46,774 nucleotides of DNA from Chara braunii (lineage: Eukaryota > Streptophyta > Charophyceae > Charales > Characeae), in the NCBI GenBank assembly GCA_003427395.1, contig BFEA01000117.1:1849887-1896660 (forward strand). The letters are read 5' to 3'. The position numbers were made by a program, and so were the translations under genes. The notes under the pieces are model-generated. The model was given only the letters and a program-made list of their open reading frames with translations, was not told where the DNA came from and made no database searches. This document shows, one piece after another, positions 31,541 to 43,666 of the stretch. Every line of letters starts with the position of its first letter. The stretch's first letter is position 1.

Positions 31541-34387
31541 CTCCGCAAAATCAAAAGTTATCAGCTCATACATAACCCAAAATGCTAACAAGAAAAAATC
31601 CAATTCGATTAGCCGACAGACCCCGGTTCGAGGACACCACCAATCCATGTCAACCATAACTATATTCTTCTCGGTCTCCAAATTCCTTACGCTAGGACGT
31701 CGGTGTATTAGGCATACGTACTACAACATAAGTTTCAACGACCCTCTCAATAGTCCTCTCTTCTTTCTCCTAGACAAACGCCGACTTTTCCTTGGACATC
31801 CCATTCTGTCTTCGCTCTGCAAGCAGGGTCATAACTAGAGATGCACGCCCTAACTGAGACCTTTGAAGACGTTTTTGCTTCCCTCCTCAAATTCTCACAA
31901 TAAAATATGTACATATATATTATTATTATCTCAGACCTTTCCTACAGTCTAGTACAGAAAAACAAGGTCTTCATCTTGGCCCACCATAATCTGGTTGATC
32001 GAGCCAGATCTACGGTCTACCTCGTTGTTATTTAGCGATAGTGCCTTCGCTGGTTACGCAACTATAGGTTTTTTCGTGATAAACATTCAATCAGGGCTAC
32101 CAAAAGACTCAGTTGACTCGACTCTTATCTCTCTGACATCCCATGGGAGTTAAACTCTCTGAGGAGGACACACCTTTAAGTCTTTACCCATTTGAGACGT
32201 GGACCCGCTGCCAGGTTACGTCGCTTAGCAACCAATACTAGGGGTTGCGCCCTGGTGATGCTAAGTTTTACCGTTAACTGCGTATTCCTGCATATGTCTT
32301 ATAATTAACAACAAGTAGCTATACGGTGTGTCGCAACAAACATAGGCCTATTGTGGGACTACGCAAAGGTCCATCACACTCAAAAGACATTTATTAGTTC
32401 CCCATGAAATAACATAGAGAGCACGATATCCTTAAAAAAAAAAAAAAAAATCACTGTCAGATTCACAAGGTCGTAGACTCCCAGCTTGATCAGAGCAAAT
32501 AGACCATACATCTTAATGACATCTCCCAAATGAACCATTTTTGTGACATTCAAACAGTTCCACCAATAGTAAAAAAACGGTTTTCTTGGTCCTTCTCGTC
32601 AGACTTTATCATCAAAAAAAATCACTTTTCATGCTATTAAATTTTTTAACCACCTTTCAATTGAAGGCTCACCCATTAGGTCTCCCAGTCATCCTTCTCT
32701 CTCAAGGATGAACCTCAATATGACCTTTTAAAAACATCTTCTACTTGAAGATGAGTCTTCAAATGAACGAATAACCACCTTCCCATTTGAAGGAACCACC
32801 TTCCCATTTGAAAGAACCACCTTCCCATTTGAAGGAACCACCTTCCCATTTGAAGGTATCTCCATTATAAAACCACTCAGCACAGAGAGACCAACTTATG
32901 GGTCCTCGTCACAACTCAATAGTAAACATTTGACATCGTAAAACGTTCGAGTTCCAAAGACTCATAAATCCCTTAGGATTCTCACATTCTTCTACAAAAC
33001 GTACTGCACTTCTCCTCCTTGTACTTGGCCTCATCATCTGCCTGTAGGCAGGCCGTACGAGTATACAGAGGAGTAGACAATTCACACACATTCATATTCA
33101 CAAAAACACATGAGATGCATTTTGTACATCTCTCACGCAAAGTCATCATACACCAGGATAAAACCACACATGTGAGCGTGATTGTGATCGTCATACACAA
33201 GGAATAGCCTAAAAAAAAAATTCAACTCAATATACACTCAAAGGTAGGGTATTCCACCCAAAAATAAACGACCCTAATCCTAGAGTTACATAAGTACACT
33301 AAGAGTTGAACAATTTCAACTCAAACTGACCTCAGTATCACACAAATGTCATGACCTCCCTGGTTAGAGTTAAGCTAAACAGTCTCAATTGTAGTGCAAC
33401 TGCTCCCCTCAATTCAGTAAAATCCGAATAAACCCAAAGCGTAAAAAAAAAAAAAAAAAAAAAACACAAAGCACACCAAGCCTCGACTGATCGAAAGTTT
33501 AAGATGACATCGAGTCATAATATTGTAAATATTTTTCTTCTTATATCTCAGCATAGCTCACAAAAAGAAAATATTACAGACCAACTCTCGAGGACATTGA
33601 ATCCTGAGAACGTAAACTTAAAGGCCATTCAATTTAATGTATCTTATATATAGCGATGCATGGGTGGGTACACACTCTTTTTTTTGGGTGGTATGGCTAA
33701 AAATGAAACTCAACCCTCAAATACAATCACCTCGTCTCGAATCTTGGCATGATATTCCCCGAGGAAAGTACATGTCAAAAGGGGACAAGTACCACAAAAA
33801 AATCAAACCAGTTTTCCTAATAAGATTACATCCTCACGTGATCTCTTAACTTGAATGCACTCAAATCTATATTCCAAGCCATATGCCCAATAACATCTTA
33901 CCCTTAGCGACCTACACACGCGTGGGGTTCATGCTCATACCTTAATCATACTTTTAGTCATTCTACCCTTTGGGTAGACACAAGAGCTTGAGAAGTACTT
34001 ATTCAATATAACATAAAATTTCTCATAATTCAACGTATACACACGACACACTAAAAGTATGTATATATATTTTCTAACTCACACAGTATACAGTCGGGAT
34101 CCTATTGACCGAACACGGAGTTGAGATCACACAATCGGTTAGTCTGCTATCCTAACTCCCATGTCCACATATATACGACTGAACTCATTAAAAATAACTC
34201 AATCGATCTAAGACAAACCTCTGGTTGAAAACTTCCCAAACCAAGGGGTTAATTACACTGAGACTCACGCTATTGTACCCTCTTTAACCCTATCACTTGC
34301 CATCTTGCATCTCTGAGGGGTATGACCAACCTTTCCATAACAATCACACACTATCTTTGCCCATAGCTCTCACCATCTCCTATTCTT
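31541..34387. repeat. inter-copy region, decayed, relative of 6.0-7.3 kb
   Basis: Separates copies A and B. Positions 31970-32075 and 32195-32280 are distantly similar to 6540-6660 and 7265-7340 in the same order. Poly-A tracts lie at 32433-32449 and 33444-33464. I see no recognisable pol domains, which should lie here if this were the inside of an LTR element. Confidence 0.45.
32774..32857. repeat. 21-bp tandem repeat, four units
   Basis: ACCACCTTCCCATTTGAAGG plus one A or T repeats exactly four times at 21 bp. One unit has GAAAG for GAAGG. Each unit contains the small hairpin CCTTC-CCATTT-GAAGG. Confidence 0.95.
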
Positions 34388-35102
34388 TCACCTTGTTCGA
34401 TTTGCAGTTGGTGATGCTTCCTTGGCAGCACACCCCCTCCCTGGATCAGATGCTGCAGTAGGTAGGGCTATGTTAGATTCCTGCTCCTCTTTTACCTTAA
34501 CCACCTCTTTGCCTTGATCTCTCCCATGAACGCTAGTCCGCCTTCTCGGGGTCCTCATGAGGAGAAGTGACTCTCGATTACCATCGCTCACGTCTCCTTC
34601 ACCCTGACCAACCGACTTGCTTGAGGTACCTTCCAAAACCTTCCATTTGCCTTTCTTGGATTTCTGGTCGCGTCATCCTTTCTTCCAATATCCCCACTTG
34701 CCTTTGTATGTCACTTAACTCCCTTTGCGTCAACGCAACTCCAACAAATCGAGCAGGGCCTCCACCATGTTGGCCCTTTATTCCATCTTCTGGGAATCTA
34801 AACCTTAAAGAAGTCTCCAATTCACCTAAAGTTCGTGACTTCAACATGAGGGTATATACCTCCTCACTTAACTCCTCATAGACGAACAATGACAACATGC
34901 TCCACATTGCCTTTTTGTCCCACATTTTCGTGAGACTGAAGTCATGATACCCGCGCAGGAAGTTAGTCAAGTTTCTTCCTTGAAACAGCAGGGCTCAAAG
35001 GTCTGGGGTTATCGAGTCGTGTACAAACTCGGACAACAACACTTTAGTGAGGCATGAGCTCCTCCATAGCATGACTTTAATGAAACCACTTTCTCCAGCC
35101 AT
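34388..35102 (-). pseudogene. degenerate gag-like retrotransposon remnant
   Basis: From an ATG at 35102 the minus strand reads MAGESGFIKVM... for 35 codons to an in-frame TGA (34995-34997), then stays open in the same frame to 34599. The segment FQGRNLTNFLRGYHDF followed by WSMLSLFVYEELSEEVYTL has the pattern of the Gag N-terminal region of plant Ty3/gypsy elements (F-G-N-ontop-of-FL-Y, then a helix with EEL-EV). A predicted coiled-coil-like stretch (RELSDIQRQVGILEERM) follows. A second frame, 34636-34388, continues with basic, Arg/Lys-rich sequence, suggesting a frameshift. The zinc knuckle, protease and RT were not found. It starts about 530 bp inside copy B's edge, the place expected for gag if copy B were a 5' LTR on this strand. 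The family call rests on pattern only. Confidence 0.4.
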
Positions 35103-35630
35103 GATGTCGATGCCGACCTGACAAGCATGACAAACGATGGATCATCAGGTATTAACCCAAAAAAACTAAAAATAAATAGGGCAAAATAAAACCGCTAAGA
35201 CTCAAATCACACTAGCTATCTTCTCGTTCACAGAACAAGACCTTAAACTTTAGTTACCCTTGCTCCAACTTTAAGGCTACCACAAACAATATACATCCTA
35301 TATAGGACAAGGTTTTCAAAACCAGCTATAGGCAGATAGTAGTAGTGGATACAACTGTCATTGATCGTCGTACTCACATTAGGTAGTAAAAAGGTCATAA
35401 ACGAGTCTAAGAGAGGCGCACTTGGTAAACTATGGGGACACCCTCTATTGACATGCTACTGCCCGAACCTCGTTCCAATCTTCAACTTTTTAATCTGGAT
35501 TATGGGAACTAGCATATGCGTCAACAACGCTGACATGTTTCTGAACCCTTAACTAGGGGGTAAAAACCTTAGGTCTAGGTACAAAGTATATATCAATTCG
35601 CTCGTGTAACGCACATATCCTCATTTCCGC

Positions 35631-38600
35631 CGTCGAGCGCATCGGTCCCTCGCAAGGTGAGACCCTCCCGGCCTCGTCACTCAGGAGTTAGTCTTTATCG
35701 AGATATTAATGGAGCTTCTGCAGACGCTCCGGCCGAGTGCGTCAACCATACTTCTCGCGAACGCCTACGACAGGATAGGGCCGACACGAGGTACAACTTA
35801 CCTCCACCTATGGGAGTTGTCACCTCCCTTCGGTTGGCGTATTCTCCCCGAGCTACCAGTCCACAATACGAAAGTTAATCAGTTGCAATTGCAAAGGTGG
35901 GTCAGCCGAGGGCGTTTCTCGTACGCTGTAGCATAGGGGGTACGCGAGGTCCCACGCCTCTATCGGACCCGCACGTGAACCGGCGCATTGAGGGGCTAAA
36001 GTCCTAAGCGCGACTCGTCGTCGGTCGACTAAGACACATACAACTCACCACGTATTATACCACACTAAAACATTAAATACTTACACAAAACAAAACGAAC
36101 AAAACACGACTAGTCCCTTCAGTATCCAACCCATAACCTTCCAACGCAGAAATCAGTTAGGCGACACTCGTGAGACTTAGTATAAAACGACGTGGACAAA
36201 TAGCTTTCTCATATCGATTAGCAATGCAGATATACGCAAGCAGTCGTAATAATGACGTACTATGTCGTACCCATAATTATGTGGTCCTCGATGACCTCGA
36301 GGGTTGCGTTCGACACTCAAGTGTCGGTTGACACGTGCCTTGAGAGGTTAATCTCTCGACTCTAGACAACCATCAAGGCGGTCTCCACACCCTCTTCTGC
36401 ACCCTCAAGAGAGTGGGTGGTACACATGTTCATACTTATGGTGACAGTCGTCTCTCAAGGCCTTGGAGGCAAACTCCATCGTCAAGGGTCTGGAGAGAGA
36501 TCAAAGAGTTTGACTTTGACGGCTGCCACGGACTCCAACATCTAACTATAAAAACTCTAAAAAGCAAAGGATATTAAAGCGGATCTCCTTTTTCTTTAAA
36601 AAAAACATAATCTGTTTAACCGTTACACGTGATCAATTTCAACCATTATCTATGCTCATACCTCTTGCTTTAGCCATACAAGTCTCACCCTTTGTGCAAC
36701 TCCTCAAAATAAAACATTAAGTGAAGTCTGAGTGAAAACTCAACGAAACAATTCAAACCACATGGCTGAAGTCTTTAAGTTGAATTGCAAGAATTAATTG
36801 GAGTTGAGTCATAAACCGACGAATCCACAAGCGACCTGTTACCAGTGATAACAGAAGATGATCCTCGTGAGATCAAGTTGAAACTAGTCTCAATCCTGAA
36901 TCGAAACGACCAAGAAGACCTATAACACAAGACAGGTCAATGTCGAAGGTTAAATTATCAGTGTATGGGGAATGAATCTCCATAGCACATCCTCGCTCAG
37001 GATTCTACTGCCAACTAAGTCCAAGTTTACCTCTAAGCCAATGCCCAAAGAAAGATAGACCTTTGGCAGCATCTCCCTTATTCAGGGTGAATCGCTAGAA
37101 TCACCACCTGTTAAAAATACAATTTATCTCCTTTAAACTAAGAAAATTTTGGCACCATTTTCCGTAGGAAAAATGCCTTTCTAAAATTTATACTAGCTCC
37201 AATATGGAAATTAAAATAATCCTTCACTCCAGAAAGTCAAATTTTGTCTAACTCCCCGAATTAGTAAAAATTTGGGCAGCATCTTCTTAAGAGAAGTAGA
37301 CTTCCTAAATTTATATTGACTCAGATACGAATTTAAACGTAAAACTTGAGTTATATCAAGAATAAATTTAACTAACTCCTTAGATTTATAGAAAATTTTT
37401 GCACCGCTTTCCGTGGAGAAAGTAGTTTTCAAAATTTTATACAAAGCTAAGTACAGTATCTGAAATGACTCTGACTTTCCAAAGCCAAATTTTGTCAAAC
37501 TCCCTGAATTAGTAAAACTTTGGGCAACACTTTTCATAGAAAACAAGGTTTTTCAAGTTTGTACTAAGCCAGATATAAACTTAGACAAAAAGTTGAACTT
37601 TGAAAACCAAATTTTGACCAACTCTTTGGTTTTGTTGAAATTTTGACAACGCTCCCCGTAAGAGAAGTACCTTTCCAAAATTTATACAAAGCCAAGTAAA
37701 AAAAAAATAATCCCATAAAATGTGATAATTGACCTAAGTAAAAAAACGTTAGCTAGGAAAATGCAAAAATTGAACTAACTCATATAACTCTAGCACGTGA
37801 CGAGCAACTAAAGCGACTATCTGCCAAACTGAAACTCGGACTAAGTAGTGATCTCTCTTCACCACATGCAAGGCCAAAACCACAATGGTAAGTATTTTCA
37901 CCAGCCTCAAGGTTAAATCTTGTCAAACAATAGTTCATAATCTTTGAATGATTTGTCCCTTATACCAACTTACATAGGGCGTAAAACTAGATAATCCAAA
38001 CTTATGAAAACATGTTTCGCGTAGTCATTGAGTATACAAAAACACAGAGCACTAAATGTTTTTTTTTTCCTAAGGCATGTAACTAGGTTGTCGAACCTAG
38101 TCGCCCTGAACTGTTTAGAATATCTAAATTATATATAATTGTCTACACTTAGTCTTTTAAGGCAGCATATGACTGAACCGTTCAACTTAAAAACAAGGTT
38201 CAACCTACTTCTTCCTACTTTAAGTTAATTCATAATTTATACTTTCTTAATTTTGTGATAAGCTACAGTCAGACCATCCAAAGTTATTGAAATATGTCTG
38301 ACAAGCCTGTTCATAAGTAAAATAGTATAAGAGTATAAAGAAATTTACCTCTTTCTTGTTTCAGCATGTGTGTGGCTCCAGATGAGACCATTTCAACTTA
38401 TGGAAGCATGTCCAATCCTTCGTCTGATCTTTCTTTAAAATAAACAAGAAGAAGTTACAGCCAACAAGTGCTCAAGACCTTCTTTCAGAAAACAATAAAC
38501 ATCAGAAACCCCAAATAAACAAGACAACCATGTCATCCAAACTTATGGAAACTTTCTTGGTCCCTGAAAAGGCAATCGCAAACAACCCCCACAAGTCAGA

Positions 38601-41600
38601 GCAACCAGTTGATCCAAACTTATGGAAACATATCTGGTCCTCCAGACAATCAAAATGAAACATAGCACTGAGCCGTCCAACTTAGTACAATGTTCAACCT
38701 TTGGTTGACCCGGTCAAAAACAAACAATACTTTCTTTCTCCCGCCTTTCCTCCGGTTGGAAACCCATATACAATCTGCTTTCAAACAGATAATAAAACTG
38801 AAACTGAGATTGCGCATGCCTTCCTTTACTTAAGTCTGATTTGTGTCCTGAAAGTCAAACTCAAAGTCAATATGGGATTCATGCAGTACACTCAGTGAAA
38901 CTGTAGCAAGATATACTGATCGGGGTTATAAATGGGTTTATAGAAGGGAGCAATGATTACCTCCCAGTTCCCTGCCCCCATAACTCCTAAGTTCCAGTTG
39001 AGCTCCCACAATCGGTGGGGAGATTCCCTACAGAGTCTTGATGCGGTACTACGGGTTGCAAAACTGTCAGTCGTCTTCCTCTCGTAAGCACAAAGCAGAC
39101 TTAGAGTAAGAAGGCAGAATGAGGGGTTTCAAACTCTCGAGATACAAGGGAGGGACAAACCCAACTCGCAGGAGAGGGCCTTGAAACCTTCATGCGCTTG
39201 AGGGTCCCACGATGGTGACCAATAACCGCAATAATACGGCCAAACTGAAGTCACAATACCGAAAGTTTACTTCCGATAGTCCTTCAGGTCGCAGCAATGC
39301 AGTGTGACATGACGTTATGCACGACAAAACACAATACTCTACCGAAATACTGCAACAATAACACCTGCATTGGTGGTGACAGCGAGATATGCAGTAGCGT
39401 TGTTTCTATAAGGAGACAGCCAGAACGTCAGTGCTCCCCGTCCAGCAAGTACATTGTTCCTAATCAACAAGTAAGCCTCTCTCTTTCTCTCCCTTGTTCC
39501 TTCTACCCGTCTGTTACCTTCAGTCATTCCCTCTCGTTCACGTTGCAGTGGAAAGGCAATGTGGTCTAGCTGGCCAGGCAGCATGCAGAGTGTGCAAAGG
39601 CGCTAGTTGTGTAGCCTTCACCAGACCCCGACAAACATTTTAGTCTGCAGCCAGACTTACGTCATTCCACCAGGTATGGAACGCAACACACTGGTCAGAC
39701 GGTTAGATCGACAACTCCAACGACCGATTTCAGTTTGTTGGCGGTGGTCCTACGGACAACGCACGACTGCTAGGCAAGTCTCCACCTCCCATAATCGGCT
39801 CCTTTGCTGCTTTGATCTGTACATCGGATGAGCAACGTACTAGTCACAGGTCAGTCTTCCACTCTGTAATTCGCCTCTCGCTACCTCCATCTGATTGAGA
39901 CAAGAAAAACCTGGATGAATCCGCCACTGAAACACAAAAAGATACACCCTGATTTTTTTCCGTACTTGGTTCGCACCGCAGCCCGACTCCCGACTCGTCT
40001 CACATTACCCGCTTAATCCTCGAGCTAAACTCTCTCTCTCCCCTACTATAACATAAACAAGGTCACAATGATTCTTCCGTTAAATCATAACCAGATATGT
40101 TGGTCCGAGAAAGTAGGCAACGAAGCTCAGTGGTAACCAAGAAGACAAACACGATGAGAATCTCCACCATACCGCAGTGAAGAGGGCGAGCACCGCCTAT
40201 GCCGAGCATCATGGCACCGCAAACAGGAACCTCGCCTAATCGAGAAATGCTACGTATCTTCTGTTCTAAGTCCGAAAAACACGTTTCTGAATCTACCCTC
40301 AAGGCCCGACCCAATACAAACCCGACGCCACTATTTCTCTTGGCTTGTTGTGCTGACCTCTCGACGCAGTCACCAATGCCTACACCTACCAATCTACCAC
40401 TTACACGCAGAATCCGACTCCACGACTTGACCCATAATACCTTGAAACCCCCAGATAAAATTTGTACTCATCCGAAACGGTCGAGGAACAGTCAAGTAAA
40501 TAATTTTTTACTCTCGTTCGTTTCCTCCCCTTTCCCTTCTGCCATTCCCGCGCACTCCCTTTCTCAACTCACTTGCCTCCTACTCACCCTTTTCCCAATC
40601 CTACTACAGATTCGGTATCGCCATGGTCCAAAACCCCCGTCCAAGCTTTTGGATCTCCCAAATCGGTCATGAAATGACTGAGAGTTAACCAATTTCCCTT
40701 TCGTTCCCTCCTTCTTCCCCATTGCCATAACTCCGCGCATATCTTTTTCTACCTAACTCCAATTCTACTAATTTTCTTCACAAACTAACGTTATATTCAA
40801 ACTCGCCCTATTATAAAATATTGGAAATAAACCTCGGTTCGTCCATTCTCTTTAAGAAACGGGCGAGAAGACCCCTGTTCCACGTTTGTGCTCATCGTCT
40901 TCGTCTTTCTTTGGCACCTCATTTCCTCGAATCACCCTGGTGTGGATTCACGCCAGATTCATCCTTTTTTTCCAGTTTTCGCATCCTCTCCTTCCTTTAC
41001 CGCGCCTTTGTAGTCGTTTCTTCGATCCCTTCTATGCTTATACCGATTCGCCCTCTTCTTAACCACCTTCATCTTTCCTGTTGCCTTCAGCCTATGACGG
41101 CGCCCGACACGGATCACGCCCGGGTGCGTTCTTCTCAATCAACGTTATTCTGCCCTCGCCGCTAGCGCAGCCTAATAAGTTGCAGTTTGCCACTATATTG
41201 TCAGTAGCGCATTGCACCGGCTCGCAGCCTCACTCTCTTAGGGGAAAGTTAATAAGTGAATCGGCTAGTAGGCGGTTCGACTGACTCACGTCCCTACATG
41301 CAGGTCCGATAAGCGGCCCACACCCAGGACGGCTGTAGTTTCCCCAGAGTTTCCTTTGGCCCTAACTTAGCACAAGCGTTACGTGCTCAGTGCCCGTACT
41401 AATCTTCTTTGTACCATTCCGAAGAACTGCGTCCAGGCTATAGCCCACTCAACCTGTTTTCAAAAGCACCCACCCAACCTGTTTTCAATAACACATTTAC
41501 CTACGTCCCCTGAGCAGAGCCAGCCCCACCCGACGCAAATCTTGGTGGTAGTAGCAAATATTCAAATGAGAAATTTGAAAACCAATGTGGAGGGGAGGGT

Positions 41601-42790
41601 TTCCTGTGACCTGTTGCTTACCACGGAGCTGCTGCGGTCTCCGCACAATGCCCCCGAGCCGCCATTTGCTATTGGGCACCGGGTATTGTTCACCTTCCTG
41701 CGGGCCCCGCCTGGCATGCTTACACCCAAACCTATTCACAACAGATTGTGATTGGCGGACGGTGCACCCGCGGAAGCCCCACGCCACTCTGGTCCCTTTC
41801 GCCTTTGTGGGCTAATCACCCACTGCGAGTATGCATGTTGGACTCTCGGGTCCGCATCTCAAGATGGGTAGGATAGAGGAATTTCGTCAACATCCTGAAC
41901 ACACAGGAACCGGTAGGTCAACCAAAGGAGGCGCTCACGCAAGATCCTCGACCGCTGTGACGACCTCTAAATCCGGCGTTGCATCCGAGTCAAGGAACAC
42001 CGGAGCATAAAAATAATAATAATACAACGATAAAAACATTTAGAAAAATTCTAGTTGTCCGAGGACGACGGACGAGGAAGAAAAACGGCTAGTACTTCTC
42101 TGACTCCACTGACGACAAAAAAGAAAGAGGAAGCGTCGCCAGGCCCTCGACCCCTAGGCTCTTCCTCACCGTTCCGACACTCCTACGCTGCCGCCTCTGG
42201 CCTTGATCCTTGAATCTGCCTATTGAAGGTCCGGTACCATAACCAATAGTGCTAGGCCGAAACTTGGGCTTATCATTGGTAGACGCCTATATAAGTGGGT
42301 AATGCGTGACGTGCGAATGTACTGAAACGTTCCAAAACCACACCTCGGCCTATCAACTAGTCCATAGCCGCCAAGCCCCTCGCCTACCACACGTCTATTT
42401 CCCTCGCATATCATGACCATTACTAAGTGCCGCACTGTCCCCGATGTCGTTTTCCGTACGAGCACACATGCCGCAGTCAAACGTATAAGTCCAAAATAAA
42501 ATATCATTTAATCCTAGTTTAAATCGAAAACAAAAATTTTAACCGGCAATCACGCAGGCTTTACAATCATCAGCAAAAAAAGAGATCACGCGCGCCTTAA
42601 ATCTGGGCACCCATACACTCTGTACTCTAGTCAACCATTCAAACTGCGTAAATAACAAACACAACGGTGACTCGCACAATATACCCAAACTTTAAACCAA
42701 ACTTGTTTTCTGCCATCTGCAAAAACCAGGGCAGATACCCTTATAAGGGTATTCAGGTCGATACCGCGCCGTCACATCTGCTTCTGTTGC
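35631..42790. repeat. 7-8 kb non-coding repeat, copy B
   Basis: Direct-orientation relative of 23564-31540, starting CGTCGAGCGCATCGG and ending with GGGCAGATACCCTTATAAGGGTATTCAGG at 42729-42757. It carries the same internal tandem arrays (about 37120-37700 and 38000-38710). Substitutions and indels are frequent, so the copies are old, and any LTR pair would have integrated long ago. Short open frames are not shared with copy A. Confidence 0.75.
42733..42757. repeat. AATACCC palindrome in copy B
   Basis: ATACCCTTATAAGGGTAT, perfectly self-complementary, again with a CCTTATAAGG centre. The preceding CTGCAAAAACCAGGGC matches TTGCAAAAAACAGGAC before the palindrome in copy A and TGTAAAAAAATGGGC at 18108. 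Confidence 0.85.
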
Positions 42791-43147
42791 GGCCTCTATC
42801 CTCGCCTGTCCCCTGAAACACTTCTTTATAAGGAATTCGGGCAGGACGACTCATAACGGAGCTGAAGGAAACACAAACTTTTCAGCACGTTTGACCTCTA
42901 TATGGGTCACCACTTGCTCCTTTCCTTCATGGACTTTTTTCTTTGCCCACTTTATTGCAACTCACTCAGCTATCCTTTAAGACCTTGCGAGCAGGCTTCC
43001 ATGTCCACAATAGAAAGATTGTGGGAAATTTTCATCATGGTTGTAACTTGCACAGAAGTTGGAACCAACGTATAAAAATGGTGAATTGGTGCAGCCAATC
43101 GTTTAGACAGGGCGGACGCATGTTTCCAACCGTTTGCCAACGTGAGA
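42791..43147 (+). repeat. flank of 11-bp array, locus 2
   Basis: Contains ACAATAGAAAGATTGTGGGA-AATTTT at 43007-43040, related to the module at 16726-16690 (minus) and 45261 (plus). No gene is seen. Confidence 0.55.
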
Positions 43148-43200
43148 CCGACATGTTTTCAACATGTGATCAACATGTTTTCAACATGTTTCCAACACAT
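43148..43200. repeat. 11-bp-periodic AACATG array, locus 2
   Basis: Consecutive AACATGTGATC, AACATGTTTTC and AACATGTTTCC units in exact 11-bp phase, preceded by an ACATGTTTTC unit. Looser units (TTTCCAACCGTTTGCCAACG) extend upstream to about 43120. Confidence 0.85.
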
Positions 43201-43435
43201 CTTACACTTAAAGGTTGGTGGTTCGTCCCTGGCAAGAGAGTTTACAAGTGGGTGGATCTCTCGTGGCAAACGACGCCATTCGGTAGCAGGGTGACCCGCA
43301 GTAGTGGCACTTGATATTTTTCGTGACATTTGTTCTTAGATCGTGAAAATGCTGTGTGGTAGACACAAGTGATGTCGACGATGTTGATAAATGTCTAATT
43401 CCGGTGAATGAGTTTCGAGACCTGACTCCCATGAA

Positions 43436-43456
43436 AAAAAAAAAAAAAAAAAAAAA
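43436..43456. repeat. poly-A tract
   Basis: About 22 A residues. Confidence 0.95.
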
Positions 43457-43666
43457 TCGATTTTGTCAAAATCAATGCATCAGGAGTGGAAATGCAACGA
43501 CGAAACCCTCCTAAAGCGACCGACCTCCCTGAGCCTTTTTGGTAGGGGAAACGATGCTGAACCTGGTGAGGATAACGAAGCCGACACAAAAGTTTTCCGG
43601 TATAGAATAACCAATGCAATTTCGTGGTCGGACGTTGTGCTCCCGATGTGGGTCATGACCGATTGC

